Source: Tubulanus polymorphus (lineage: Eukaryota; Nemertea; Palaeonemertea; Tubulaniformes; Tubulanidae). Taken from it: a stretch of DNA of 64,000 nt. A model generated the notes under the pieces. It searched no databases. It saw nothing but the letters and a program-made list of their open reading frames with translations, and was not told the DNA's origin. The DNA lies in NCBI RefSeq assembly GCF_964204645.1, contig NC_134027.1, forward strand, positions 2,530,485 to 2,594,484, read 5' to 3'. The translations under genes and the position numbers were made by a program. Below are positions 1-17,900 of the stretch, piece by piece (the first letter of the stretch is position 1; every line of letters begins with the position of its first letter).

Positions 1-195
1 CTATCCGGCCAGATAACGTGATGAGTTCTCAGTCGAAAATTGTCAATAATCGATTTGTGAAAAAGTTCATTTGCTCAATTGAAATGAAGAATAAATTGAG
101 CTTGGATGAATGAGTACAAACTACTATTAACACCTTGTAGATCCTTGCATGCCATAAGTGGAAACGTCCACAGCAGCGTTTGAGGTTCCCGATTA

Positions 196-3154
<2,959 letters not shown>

Positions 3155-3599
3155 TTTAAGCGGAAAATAGTGAAAAATTCCATTAAATGATCAAGCCGGA
3201 AGTCGATCGAACGGCCCACAATGCACCGTTAGGCTTGGGTTTGATTGAAAAAAAGGTTTGAATTTCAGTCAGTTTTTACTCATTTTTCGTATTCAACAGG
3301 ATTGAATTATTGATTGTCTGTTTAAACCGGTTGATCGGAGGTATTTTTAGCGTGTCTATTTTTAATCAGATTCACGCGTTTTATTCAAACAGAACGAAAA
3401 CGACAAATACTGATAAATCAATCCAATTCAATCAACTTAATTGATTTAACATAGACCTAATGGGGAGTTGTTACTATGCAATAATTTCTAACCTAAGATT
3501 TTTGGAAGAAAATGAACATCAATTTTGAGAAGGTTTTTATAAAAAAAAGGCCTGTTGTGCTGTTTCCTTTTTTAAGTAGATTTTTATAAGAGCGAGGCT

Positions 3600-3973
3600 T
3601 AAAAAGGGCTAACGTTGAAGTGTTAGGCGTTTCCACCAGTTGAGTGGGTGTGAGCGCATCTATCTACTTACACTAGTCTAGTATCTAGCTGTTATTCCTC
3701 ACCGTAACAATGTCTGGTACCGGTATTCAGACCTCTACACACTCATCATCAGCCATCCTCCCTCCTCGTAGTCTTAGCAGGGATTTGAACCTGGCTGCTG
3801 ATTGCGTCGTTAGACTGTGTCGTGGCTTGAATCACCGTAGGCGTAAGGTACACACCTGTACACTTGGGCTAATCATACCACGCGTAGAGTCTCGCAGTGT
3901 CATCAGGTTCAAATCCTTCTTGGGACTGCTGTAAAAAGGAGATTGCGTAATACTTTCACGGTAATACTTTCAG
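3600..3973 (+). promoter_or_regulatory. Upstream region of zinc-finger gene with probable 5'UTR intron and tRNA-like B-box motifs
   Basis: A plausible donor (GGC then GTAAGG at 3843) and acceptor (ACTTTCAG ending 3973) suggest a noncoding first exon joined to the exon carrying the ATG at 3998. A 74-codon ORF starting at 3710 lies in this leader and is out of frame with the main ORF. If the exon is transcribed it would act as an upstream ORF. Two tRNA B-box-like sequences face each other (GGATTTGAACC at about 3780 on one strand, GGTTCAAATCC at about 3906 on the other), which suggests decayed tRNA-derived repeat material. Confidence 0.3.
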
Positions 3974-3997
3974 GAGCGTGTGTAAGATATTATAGTC

Positions 3998-6900
3998 ATG
4001 GACGTGAGCACGTCAGAAGAAACAGTTATACTGATTGACAGTCAAGATTCACATCAGAATATTGAAGACAATTCTGGTAATACAGCAGTAGCAGCTGCAG
4101 CTACTGCAGGTACTGCTACTAGTGTTGAACAACCACAGTACGTAACGCTACAGTTAGAAGATGGAACTGAAACTCTAGGACAAGTTGTTCATGTATCTGA
4201 AGATGGTCAAGCAACTGTCACATTTGTACAAGAAATCAATGCCCCACCAGGTTAGTCACTTTTATACCTAACCCAGACTTTCTTTTATTCATTATTCACT
4301 CTCATCAATGAAAGCAGTATAATGATGATTTATTACTTTAAAAGGGCTTTACATTATGAATTCTCACAGCTCTACAAAATATAGAGAAGTATTTAAAAAC
4401 TATTCCTGAACTAATTAATCAATGAAAAGCTTCTCTGAATGAAAAATCTTTTAACTTTTCAAAGCTGGAAAGGAATCAATATTTTGTATTTGACTCGTTT
4501 TTGGTTCAGGGCTTTGATTTTAAGTAAAGCCCGATGGTTAGCACTACATATCCCTTGTAAACATAGCATTGATCATTCATTTATGGTTTACAAGATATGA
4601 AAATATTTATGCTAACTTTCATTTTTCATTTTCTGTGCAGGTGAGCTGAACATTTCACAGGAACAGCAACCAATCGCTGATACATCATTAAAAACCTTCG
4701 ATGAAAAGACGTCAACCCCGGTGTTGGATGTTTATCCACCATATAGTGTCGTTGAGCCGAAAGAAGTTAATTTTCCAGGTACCGCGCGACTATGAAATCA
4801 AATATTTGCTTGTTGTTTGTCTAATTTATTCGATTGTACAGTCGAATTCCAGTAAACCAACACTTCGAAAGAAAGACTAATTGAGACTCCCAACAAGATA
4901 GAAAGTAGAGCCAGCACAGCTCAAGCCAGTTTGAGCCATGACATAAAATTCAACAATAAGGAGGAAAATAATAATATAATATAATTTGATGTTTGGACTT
5001 AACTAATTCTAATAGTCACCTTCAGGAATGGACTGAAAATGATTTTTGATTGTAATCGTTAAGCTGATTGTTTTTTTAGAAGATGAGGAGGAAAACTTTG
5101 AAGGAAGTCCACTTCACAAGGTTCCGGAGAAACGTACCCCCGGCGGTGCTGTGATAATCAGAGCTGAGGATTTAGATTTGGATTCTAACGATGTCGGAAA
5201 TACTGATATAGACCAACATACAACCACTCAGATCGTCCGACAAGCAGTTAAAACTTACAGAGATGGCGATACGGTATGTAACCAATAAAATTGTGCTCTT
5301 CCAGATGTGGAATTATCTTTTTTCCCTTTCGATTGCTACGTTTGAAAATTGCATTATCTCTGAAACAGATATCTCCTATTGGGAGAAGAATGATTGGTCC
5401 ACCTGAAGAGAGCACAATCAAAAAGGGCCTTGTAGCTTAATGAATTGATTTCAAACTTTCAATGCACATTCAAGTCGTCGAAGCTAGGATGACCATTATA
5501 TTGACAAACTATCCAAAAGACGACTTAGTAAAATATATTGGAACTACAAATTGAGACTCAAAATAGTGACGATTAAAGTAGTTTGACGACTTATCCAATG
5601 GCGGCTTAAACAAAATCACTGTAGCGTTGCTCTATCGTTTGCAGGAATTTTCAAAAACGTATCTCAGAGATTATCAAAGTCTCATAAACTTAGTTCAGAA
5701 ATGTAAAGAACCACAATGTGGCTGTCATAAATATCACTGTCCGATGTGTGATGTCCAGCGATTTAAGCCAGCATTTATGCATAAACTAACAAGACATTTG
5801 AAAGTACATTGGGAAAATCGGATTAGCTATAAGGGTAAGTGGTATGTACCGCATGTATGCAATATGAGCATCTACATCTTCGTGGTTCAGAGTGATTGGA
5901 AAATGTGAAATATTGATGTCTGCTTAAAAATTGTGAAAACCTGTGAAATCATCAAAATGTGTAACAAAAATCTATGAAAAATGTCTGTAATAATATTTTT
6001 ACAGTTCATCAATCTGACATCTACATTACTAATGAACTCTTTTCGACAATTTTTTTGTTGAAATGTGAAATTTGTATTTGCAGATGGAGGTATTCTAAGA
6101 TGTTCCAGATCTTGTATCGAAGACCTACGAGGTGTGATCCACTACCACTGTCCCGAGTGTCCTCGACTATTCAAGAAACGCAAGAACATAGTCATCCATC
6201 TTGTGAGAGTGCACGAAGCTCCTCCATCTATTCTACGCAGTCAATCTCAGGATGAACCGACGAAGGTAATTCAATTGAAAGTCATTCATATCTGGATTTT
6301 TAACAGGCTAGCTGCTAGGCCCTGATCAATGTTCTCCATATGCCAGGATTTCAGAGGGGCTTCATTGATTCTGCTGAAGTAACTAAGCTTCTGGTCTCCC
6401 AAAAAATGTTAAAAATTATGCATAATTTTGGAAAGATCTGCTATTTTTGCAGTAACTCATCACTTACCGGTAAATTTGTTGAGTACATGTATTCAAAGAA
6501 TTTACATCAAATTTATATGTAGTAGAGGCATAGAAGATATTTAAAAGGTGGTGGCTGATTTTCAGAGAGGTGGCCGCCCCTTTAAAACCCCTTGTGGAGA
6601 ACATTGAGTTTGACACTTAGAATCAGAAAGTCTGTTACTGATAACAATAATATAACCAGTCGTCTGTAGAGTTTGATGTGGAGTGATTTGAAATTGTTTG
6701 AACTACTTGATATTCATTCATATTGCGTAATATTCATCTTAATTACAAAACGGCTGTTTATTTTATTTTGTTCTTGGTCATAGACAACGACGAAGTCACC
6801 TGCAGGAAACTCCACCGGATTGCTCTCTAACCCTATCAGTTTCGGGAATGAAAATGGTCGAGGAGGGAAATCGGCGAAAGTCAGCAGCGTTCCGTCGGCT

Positions 6901-7509
6901 AAAGTTGTGTCAAATCCAAAAATAGTTATTGGTGAGGACGGGATCGCGAGAATAGTGTCACTGGGATCATCTTCGAGTAACGCCATCGTTAAAAATCTCA
7001 ATACACTCGAGGCATCCGCGTCCGGTAGTTCAATTATTGAAAAGAAAGGTAGTTACCTTCTATTGCCGGTACCTAAAAAATCCGGCAATAGTAAACAACA
7101 ACTTACAAATCTCTCGGTACCACTGCACGGCGAATTCGGATTAGAAAGCGTCATCAGCAGTGAAGGAGATTTGTCATCGGAGACCGAACTTTCTTTACCG
7201 CGAAAACGTAAATTAAGCGAGAAAGATTCTTCTGATTTCGCGGCGAAGCTAATTTGTAAAGAATCGATGATTGATGAAGCCGAGGACTTGTTGAACGCGG
7301 TTTCAGACGAAAACAGCGGCGCCACCTTCGAGAATATCAAATCGAATATAAACGATATTTTAGCCGATTCGGGACTCGACGATATTACAACCGATATGTT
7401 GTACGACGCTATCGAGAAACCGATCAATACTTTAAACAAACGTATTCAGAGTTTAGAAAAGAATCTCAACATCGCCGTCGAACGTCTGAAAAAGATCGAA
7501 CATCAGTGA
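3998..7509 (+). CDS. C2H2 zinc-finger protein, short isoform
   Basis: Exons 3998..4250, 4641..4778, 5080..5273, 5645..5834, 6084..6265, 6784..7509; 1683 nt, 560 aa, all GT-AG with matching phases. The N-terminus is acidic with an Ala/Thr-rich stretch, followed by a segment around VTLQLEDGTETLGQVV that looks like an acidic activation-type region. Exon 4 carries one C2H2 finger (YHCPMC...HLKVH). Exon 5 carries a Cys-rich CSRSC motif and a second C2H2 finger (YHCPECPRLF...HLVRVH). The last exon is Ser/Lys/Asp-rich and ends in a predicted coiled coil (residues about 525-560, LNKRIQSLEKNLNIAVERLK), suggesting oligomerisation. A nuclear DNA-binding or regulatory role is likely from the fingers; orthology was not recognised. 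A poly(A) signal AATAAA lies at 7797-7802 and another at 8018-8023. Confidence 0.8.
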
Positions 7510-8362
7510 AAGATTGATGATTTATAACAGTCAAACTGCGCTGACTCATCATTGGATAAGTGGTCACATTGAGTCCTAATTTGTATTTGCAATTCATTTT
7601 CAAATGTCGTGTTAGTTATCAACGCGACTATCGTCCCAGCTATGACTGTATAGTCAAACTCAAGCCCTCAAGTAAGTCATGTAATTGTGACAACTTACCC
7701 TATGACTAAAGCAAGTTTGACCATATATTATGTGTAATTGTTGATTTGTTATAATTGTATATATATATATATATATTAATTACATCATTATGTTCAAATA
7801 AACTTTTAGATGCGATGTCGATATTTTACAGTTGGTTTGTAAATAGTTCATTATCTCAGCTCTAAGATACCAGTTTAGACATCGACCAATTTAAATATTT
7901 GGAAGGGGTTTGTTCATTTTTGGTAAACGAATCAATCTTCTATTTGTAACTTGCTTTTATATTAGATATCGCCGACATCATGAATTTGTTTTCACACATC
8001 ATCTCAGTGCATTTATAAATAAAACGATTATTGTATTAAAATAGTACTCAATTTATCTCTCATTTAATTGTCGATTGTGGTGCTTGTGGATGCTTTTTCA
8101 AGATAAAATCCATTCCTCAAAATTGTAGCCTGTTAAGATCCAGGGGCCAGTTGCATAGTCATGGCTTAGACTTAAGACCAGTCTAAGACCAACTTAGTTC
8201 TATAGCTAATCTAACAACTTAAGACCAGTCTTAAGATTTAAGACCACTTTTGGACTTAAGTCATGACTATGCAACTGGCCCCAGATACTATACATATTTC
8301 CAAATGTGAACATGTGAAGTTCATGAACCGCGGTATCTATTTTATCATTTGTTTACTTGTAG
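7510..8362 (+). other. 3'UTR of zinc-finger gene, AT repeat and intergenic or intronic DNA
   Basis: This holds the 3'UTR of the 3998-7509 gene with AATAAA at 7797 and 8018, a short (AT)n tract at about 7759-7778, and a foldback element at 8143-8282 listed separately. The interval ends with a good polypyrimidine tract and TTGTAG acceptor at 8351-8362. No other coding signal was seen. Confidence 0.6.
8143..8282. mobile_element. Foldback MITE-like element with 21-bp perfect terminal inverted repeats
   Basis: The left end, GGGGCCAGTTGCATAGTCAT and one further G (8143-8163), is the perfect reverse complement of 8262-8282. The interior is also strongly self-complementary and is built of repeated CTTAAGACCAGTCT-like units, so the whole 140 bp would fold into a long hairpin. 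It encodes nothing. The size, terminal inverted repeats and palindromic interior fit a nonautonomous DNA element. It sits 80 bp upstream of the zinc-finger exon at 8363. Confidence 0.75.
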
Positions 8363-9652
8363 GTATTTCATACTGTAACGGCTACTATTCTACAGACAGT
8401 ACTTGATTATATCGATGAAAAGGCTACGGATCTGATAGACTTCATTCAGCAGCATTACAACGTAACAGTTTCTCATATCGATGATAAATACATTCTAGAA
8501 GGAAACTTTGATAGTATTACGCAAGCGCATACATATATAAACGACAAATTAATGAAAAAGGTTGCGGCTAAAGATTTGGAATTGTTAAAAGAGATGGAAG
8601 AGGAAGATGAAGATGATAGTAAACAAACTGAATCGAAGTTTCGGTATAAATACACGCGAGCGCGAAGTCGTTTTACTTTACCGGTTCAAATAGAACCTGA
8701 TTCAAACATAGAACAATCTAAAAACAACGATGAACAAAGCTCTAATGACGTGTTCGTTGAAATCGTTAAAGATGATATTTCCAGTGCCGTAGATGAGGAA
8801 AATTCAGCTGAGAAATCGTCAAAGGGCGGTTATCAACTGAAAGATCGAACGTGTAACATGTGCGGTGAAACGTTCCACGGTTTGAGACGATATTCGAAAC
8901 ACATTCGTGAAGTCCATAACGTCAAACGAGCTCCGTCGGAAATGGTCACGTGCGAATTATGCGGAAAATCGTTACGTAAAAAACATTTGAAACAGCACGT
9001 GTTAAACGTTCACAAAAAACAGCGTCCGCACGTGTGTCAAATCTGTAATCGAGGTTTCACCACTAATTCATATTTGCAGTATCATTTAACGACGCACAAA
9101 GACGCCGACGAACGAACCAGGCCGTATTTATGTCCACACTGCGGCCGAGGATTCTACCGAAATACACAATTACAAGATCATATAAACGGACATACGGGTA
9201 ATAAACCGTATACATGTAAACTATGCGATAAATCATTCCCGTATCGTTCCGCGTTACATAAACATTATTCGGTCCACGAAGAGAAACTGTTTCGGTGTTC
9301 GCGGTGTTCAAAAACGTTCAAGAATAACGAACACTTAGAGGATCACATGCGTTCACACGAAACCGATTGTTATCCGTGTTTGCAGTGTGGAGAAATGTAT
9401 GACGACAAACAATCATTAACGATTCATACACAGAATCATTGTACAAATAGTATAACAGCATCGCAGCAAGATTCCAATCAACCTCAGTATATGTGCGGAT
9501 ATTGTCAGAATATATTCCCAGATCTGTCAACTGTTCAGGAACATTTGATCGAGCATGTCTCCGAGTCTTTACAACCCACACAGACATTACTGCAGTCATT
9601 AGCTACTTCATTTGATGAAAGTTTAATCAAACAGCCAATAAATCAATCGTAG
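8363..9652 (+). CDS. Multi-finger C2H2 exon with KH-like N-terminal segment (probable alternative terminal exon)
   Basis: The reading frame opens exactly after a TAG that is the last part of a polypyrimidine-AG acceptor (8362), runs 429 codons to the stop at 9652, and has no methionine before 8552. It is therefore an exon, not a whole gene. Residues about 1-65 (VFHTVTATILQ..., DLIDFIQQHYNVTV, YILEGNFDSITQA) look like a KH-like alpha/beta unit. Then comes an acidic linker and eight C2H2 fingers, the first around RTCNMCGETFHG and the last around YMCGYCQNIFPD, several joined by TGNKPY-type linkers typical of DNA binders. The acceptor is phase 0, matching the phase-0 donors after 5273 and 6265 of the gene upstream. 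It is thus probably an alternative last exon of that gene (748 aa if joined after 6265). A separate gene with an unseen first exon remains possible. Poly(A) signal AATAAA at 9966-9971. Confidence 0.78.
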   Translation, partial: VFHTVTATILQTVLDYIDEKATDLIDFIQQHYNVTVSHIDDKYILEGNFDSITQAHTYINDKLMKKVAAKDLELLKEMEEEDEDDSKQTESKFRYKYTRARSRFTLPVQIEPDSNIEQSKNNDEQSSNDVFVEIVKDDISSAVDEENSAEKSSKGGYQLKDRTCNMCGETFHGLRRYSKHIREVHNVKRAPSEMVTCELCGKSLRKKHLKQHVLNVHKKQRPHVCQICNRGFTTNSYLQYHLTTHKDADERTRPYLCPHCGRGFYRNTQLQDHINGHTGNKPYTCKLCDKSFPYRSALHKHYSVHEEKLFRCSRCSKTFKNNEHLEDHMRSHETDCYPCLQCGEMYDDKQSLTIHTQNHCTNSITASQQDSNQPQYMCGYCQNIFPDLSTVQEHLIEHVSESLQPTQTLLQSLATSFDESLIKQPINQS

Positions 9653-10047
9653 TTGAGCGATGGACATTTGTTGCCTTCGTACCAGACAATTCATTTCTTA
9701 CTACAGTAGACTATGCTCGAGTCAGATATGGTGAATTCATATAAATGTTTAACTCATATGTTTGTTGAAATATCTTTCTGAACCTGACATAAATTTTTAC
9801 GGTTTATAACTGAACAGATTTATACAGTCCAAAGATCTGACTGAAGCGGAGTCTACTGTAGAAGGTGAATCAGAGTAGAATACCCGGTAGTTAAAATCCA
9901 GTACTCGGTGAAAAATCAGGCAAAAACGAATGAAATGTTTAAAACAATTATCAGCCAAACAGTTTAATAAATTCTACAAAATTATATGTTAAATCATTAA
10001 TGATTTGTTTAGCTCATGGAGTCCATATATTATCATAAGGAATAGTT
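9653..10047. other. Convergent 3' region between zinc-finger exon and SDR gene A
   Basis: This contains the 3'UTR of the plus-strand zinc-finger exon (AATAAA at 9966-9971) and the 3'UTR of the minus-strand SDR gene ending at 10048. The two transcripts converge and may overlap. No ORF or repeat was recognised. Confidence 0.55.
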
Positions 10048-11546
<1,499 letters not shown>

Positions 11547-12117
11547 TATTTTCAATGAGAGTTGCACAGTAAACGCCAATTTACCACTTGAGAAACCAGG
11601 AAGTTGTGGGTGGTGAGCGGTGAGCAGTAGTGACTTTTTAAAAAAGTTGTTTGATGGTAATGTAACAAATTGACCCTGAGGTTTCGAATCCCGATCTCAA
11701 GTAGAAAATAAATAGCGGAGTACTCCGCCTATCCTCGCTTGCCAGGGGTCCGGTATCGCTATTATTTATCCGCTCCCCGAACTCACTTAGCGTAGTGGGT
11801 TCGAATCCCTAGACGGGTGGAACCAAATAAGCCCTTAATATTCCGTTCTCACAAAAACTACGGCGAATTGTTGAGACTCAGTACGAAGCCATTTGGGTCA
11901 AATTGATCAAAACAAAACGAATACCGGTATTGTTTGTCATTAGAATTTAATAAACGAGAATCTGGCCCGCCCCAGGCAGAGTGAAAATGTTAGAATGTTA
12001 AATCATTTTTATTACCATAACATAACGTTGAATCCCTGATAACCTTTTGCACATCAAGTCTATATTATGAGGAATAAATAAACTTTTGGTGAAATCTAAA
12101 TCTTCGCTATTTGTGCT
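11547..12117. repeat. Spacer between SDR copies with tRNA-derived (SINE-like) sequence
   Basis: Between about 11680 and 11830 there are two polymerase III B-box-like sequences (TTTCGAATCCC near 11681 and GGTTCGAATCC near 11799), with a GC-richer body unlike its AT-rich surroundings. This fits a decayed tRNA-derived SINE. The rest is the promoter of copy A and the 3'UTR of copy B, whose minus-strand AATAAA lies at 12008-12013, about 105 nt past the stop. Confidence 0.4.
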
Positions 12118-13946
<1,829 letters not shown>

Positions 13947-14905
13947 TATTCTGAACTTAAGTTCTATGTTCTAAGACAAAGAACTGGCCTGCGTTATACA
14001 GCAAGGAACTTTGGCCCCTATCGGCTATGCTTTTCTATGCTTATCTTATCATCTCTATGCCAACAAATGAGAAAAATGACAGTAATAGAAGTAGAATTGT
14101 TTGATGAAAGAAAGTGTAAGTCTTCGGAGGTGTTAACAACGAAATCATATCCTTGACCCATCTTTAATTTAAACTAAAACAGAATAAGGAAGTATTTCCA
14201 TATTGGATTATATTATCCTACGTACACCTTCTTGCACCTTCCTTGGATCTCAGGGGACCAATAAATTTCTTTCTTTTCTTTCTCCTTTAATAATTATTGA
14301 AAATCTGTAAATTGAATAGCTTGTTTTTTCTCTCTCATCTCTGCATGACAAAATTTGCACTCGAACCTTGATTTTCTGAAGTACTAAATAATTATCCGGC
14401 ATAGCGACTGTCAAAACCAACGATTATCCGTCCAATGAGATCTATCACATTCACAAAATTGATGATTATTTAGAATGGCTACCTGGCCTCACACAACAGG
14501 ACTACAGGACTGTTGTAGTAATTTTAGGGTTTCAAAGGTAGTGACTTGAAGTCCAATGCTTGGAAGGCAGGGTGTATCCTTTCTTCTTATTAATACATTT
14601 GATAAGAAGAGATCTTTTTGTGGAATAAAGAATTAATTGTCTTTGAGAATCCCTGTCTTCGAGTTGCCCTTCTTTTTGTCAATTCAAGGCTAAATTGTTT
14701 TCGAATCCTCCACTTAATTCCAGCTACTGCAGTGTTTCCTCGAAACATCGAAAGAAAAAACACAAAGAGCGTTTAAGAAATTTACAAATTTATTTGATGA
14801 TCACATATACGGTATATACACATGTATGGTTGTTTTTTACAACAGTTAAATGATTGATTAATGAACTATTTGTTGAGATGGTTGTCACTCATGATAGCAT
14901 TAACT
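13947..14905. other. Intergenic DNA between SDR copy B promoter and CPSF1 3' end
   Basis: This contains the upstream region of SDR copy B and the 3'UTR of CPSF1. A minus-strand AATAAA at 14789-14794, about 110 nt past the CPSF1 stop, is the likely CPSF1 poly(A) signal. No further ORF, RNA or repeat was recognised. Confidence 0.5.
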
Positions 14906-17900
14906 TTAGAAATGAGCGGTGACACGGTTGACTTCGATTAGATCTTCATAAATCTGGTAAAGAAGAAAAAGAACCCAAAATGAATATACCGCGGTACATG
15001 AATATCTTCATCTGTTTTACACCTTTAACAAATCAGTTATTACCTGTTCTTGCGAAGTACCAATTTTCTTAGCCAATTCTACTCGATCCATAACTGGTAA
15101 ATTGATATACTTCCACAGTAAGTCACCATCTAGTATATTCTTCTGTGCATTAACCAGCATTTTGAAATCATGTTTCACGGCCCTTTAAAAACGAATTTCA
15201 TAGTACATTTAGCCCGTTTGTTCATATATTAGACAACCTGATCAGCAAGTTCCACTACTAACCTATAAGCTTTTGGATTTAGTCCAGCTGCATGAGAAAG
15301 TTGGCTAGTGAGGAAATTCTGCAACATTTGTAGACGCCTGTACACCTTTTCACTTATAGGCAATAGAAATCCAATTCCACCATCTAACGTAGCTGTAACA
15401 TGAACAATGTCATAGTTAGAAAACTTTCAATCCATTTCATGAGAAAGAAATGTCAGTTTGTTGTTAGAACAACTGACTTTCAGAGACATTGTTTATATCA
15501 AAAGCCGGAATCGCTACTGATCCAGAAAAGGTAGCAGAACTCCACAGTTTTCTAGGTTTTACAAACAACTACAGGTAACAGCTGTTCCATAGCTGAGTCA
15601 GAAAATAGATAAATAGTGATATTTACCGAAATAAGTAACGTGTCTGTTGATGAGATGAGGTGCCGGTTTGACACCAGGATTCGATGGGTCGTTCATATTA
15701 CAGTGAATACGGAAGAATGTGTTGATATTACTACCTGCGTTGAAATCAGCACGACGTAACAACTTCTGTCCTCCGTGACTCTCGCGCACTGTCGAAACAA
15801 ACAAACAAACAAACATCATCAAGACTAGAATTCTAGATTCGGTTTTGTCTATGGACGATGAATAAATATACTTACATTCTGGCAGATAGTTGTAGACTAG
15901 AATATTCTTATCTCTGTCGGAAACTGCAATAAACCGTAAAAACATGTAGTCAGCATTAGAATATTCATATATACATAATACAATCCAATGATTAATGGAA
16001 AGAAAAATATTTACCAATGAATCCCAATTGTTTATTGTCTACTAGGTATTCACAGGAGTAAACTTCCAGGGGACGAGCATCCTTCAAAATCATAACATTT
16101 CAAACATTCATAAAGGTTTTATGGTTTGATGAAAAATTCATTGATATCGTTATGTGTAACTTACTTTACTAACAAAGGAAAGAACTCGTACATCTTCCTG
16201 GAATCGCAGCAGTGATATACTCTTCATGATATCAGCAGCTAATATCAATCCTTTCACATTCGTTAAACAATGGATGTACACTTGTGTGTCAATAAATGCA
16301 ATACCACTCAGATCACTGTCTTTCAGTGACCAGATATAAATCTGTATAAAGAAAGAGATTAGAAATTCTGTAACATAGAAATCAACAAATACTGATCACT
16401 TATCATAACTAAGTAAAGCTCATACCTTTTGCCCAATAGCTGATACGAGATATCCATTCACATGGCACATTGCAGTAACTGGCCCCTTCTGTTCTTGATC
16501 ATAGATCACCTATTTTCACATGAAACATTGAATTATTGTAAATTCTGGTTTCATTCAGCAGAGACCAATGACTCAATGTACAGTTACCTTTATCTTATTT
16601 TTTGTCAGCGGTTGACCTGGTTCGGGCACAACTTCAATGATATCCAAAATCAAAATCTGAAATGATCAATGATACATACAGGTAGATGTTTGACATCACT
16701 AGGTGTATTTATTATATCATTTGCGAATTTACTCACCCTGCCTCGAGCGGTCACCTCTTCCCCATAAGCTACTGTCGTTCCTAGTGCAAAATAACCTTTT
16801 AACCCGCTGACGGTTTCCTCTGATTTCAGTAATACGTGTGTCAGACATGTTATATGTTCCCAGTCTTCCATATCAATTCTTAATGAGAACAAATAATCAT
16901 CATATATAACAGAATAATACTATTCATATTCTCAACATCTCAGTATATAACATTTTACTTCATTTCAAAATCAGTTAAGTCGTCATCAGAAAAGAGGTTA
17001 TATTATTTGAGACTTCATCACAATTGAAGTGTAAATTATCATTTGAATAAGTCGTCGATAATGACAGTTCTGTCTATCACGAGTTAAGTGAGTTTGATAG
17101 TATCATACTTCGTATTAGGAATCGGTTCCCAGTTGACTGGCGAGAAAAGCTGGACGGAAAATTTCTGCATCTGTGGCAGCAGAAATCTGTCGTCTTTCTC
17201 GTGCGTCTCAATTTCTCTTTCATCGCCATGAAGTCGAGCGACGCGGTTCGTAGTTTCAAGAGAATTACTCGCAATGCCATACGTCTAAAATAACATACAA
17301 TCAATAAATTCATTTCATAGCATTCCTAGTGAAAATTGGTTACTTTTCATTGCAATTTCAATTAGATTTTTATGCTTCTAAATCCGAATACTATCAAACA
17401 AGTCATCAAATAGAATAGATATGAGATTGACTTTCTCACTGAGTGTATGGTATAGATATCACTGAAAATTGATTTAATAATTAGAAAAGTTGTTAAAAAA
17501 GATTTAGATTTTCTCACCTTGCTATCGGGATGATAGGCAATAAAACTCGGGGTGCATCTCAGAGGTATTTTACGCACAGGCCAATGAGAATCGTATGTTA
17601 AATGCGTCGGAAGGGCACAAATTCGTAGTTGTCCAGCCTTATTGAAATATAGAAATCCTCGTGGACAGTTGATATTGTGGAATGCAGCAAATGAAGTCAC
17701 CGAACCGTCAATACACATTGGATGTAAGCGAAGTTCTCCACGTGATGTCATGAATATCCAGTGTGGATAGGGACCACATACAAACACCTTCAAAAATAAC
17801 AAATTCTCTTTAACATATATGCTGCCGACTATGAGATATCTTGTAGTTTCGGATCGGTCATCATTGACACTACGAGTTATCTCGTAGCTGATCCTTCTTA

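Noticed and set aside
3710-3934. 74-codon plus-strand ORF before the zinc-finger gene
   Set aside because: Low-complexity, no domain, crossed by a probable 5'UTR donor; at most an upstream ORF.
7053-7439. 128-codon minus-strand ORF
   Set aside because: Antisense shadow of the last exon of the zinc-finger gene.
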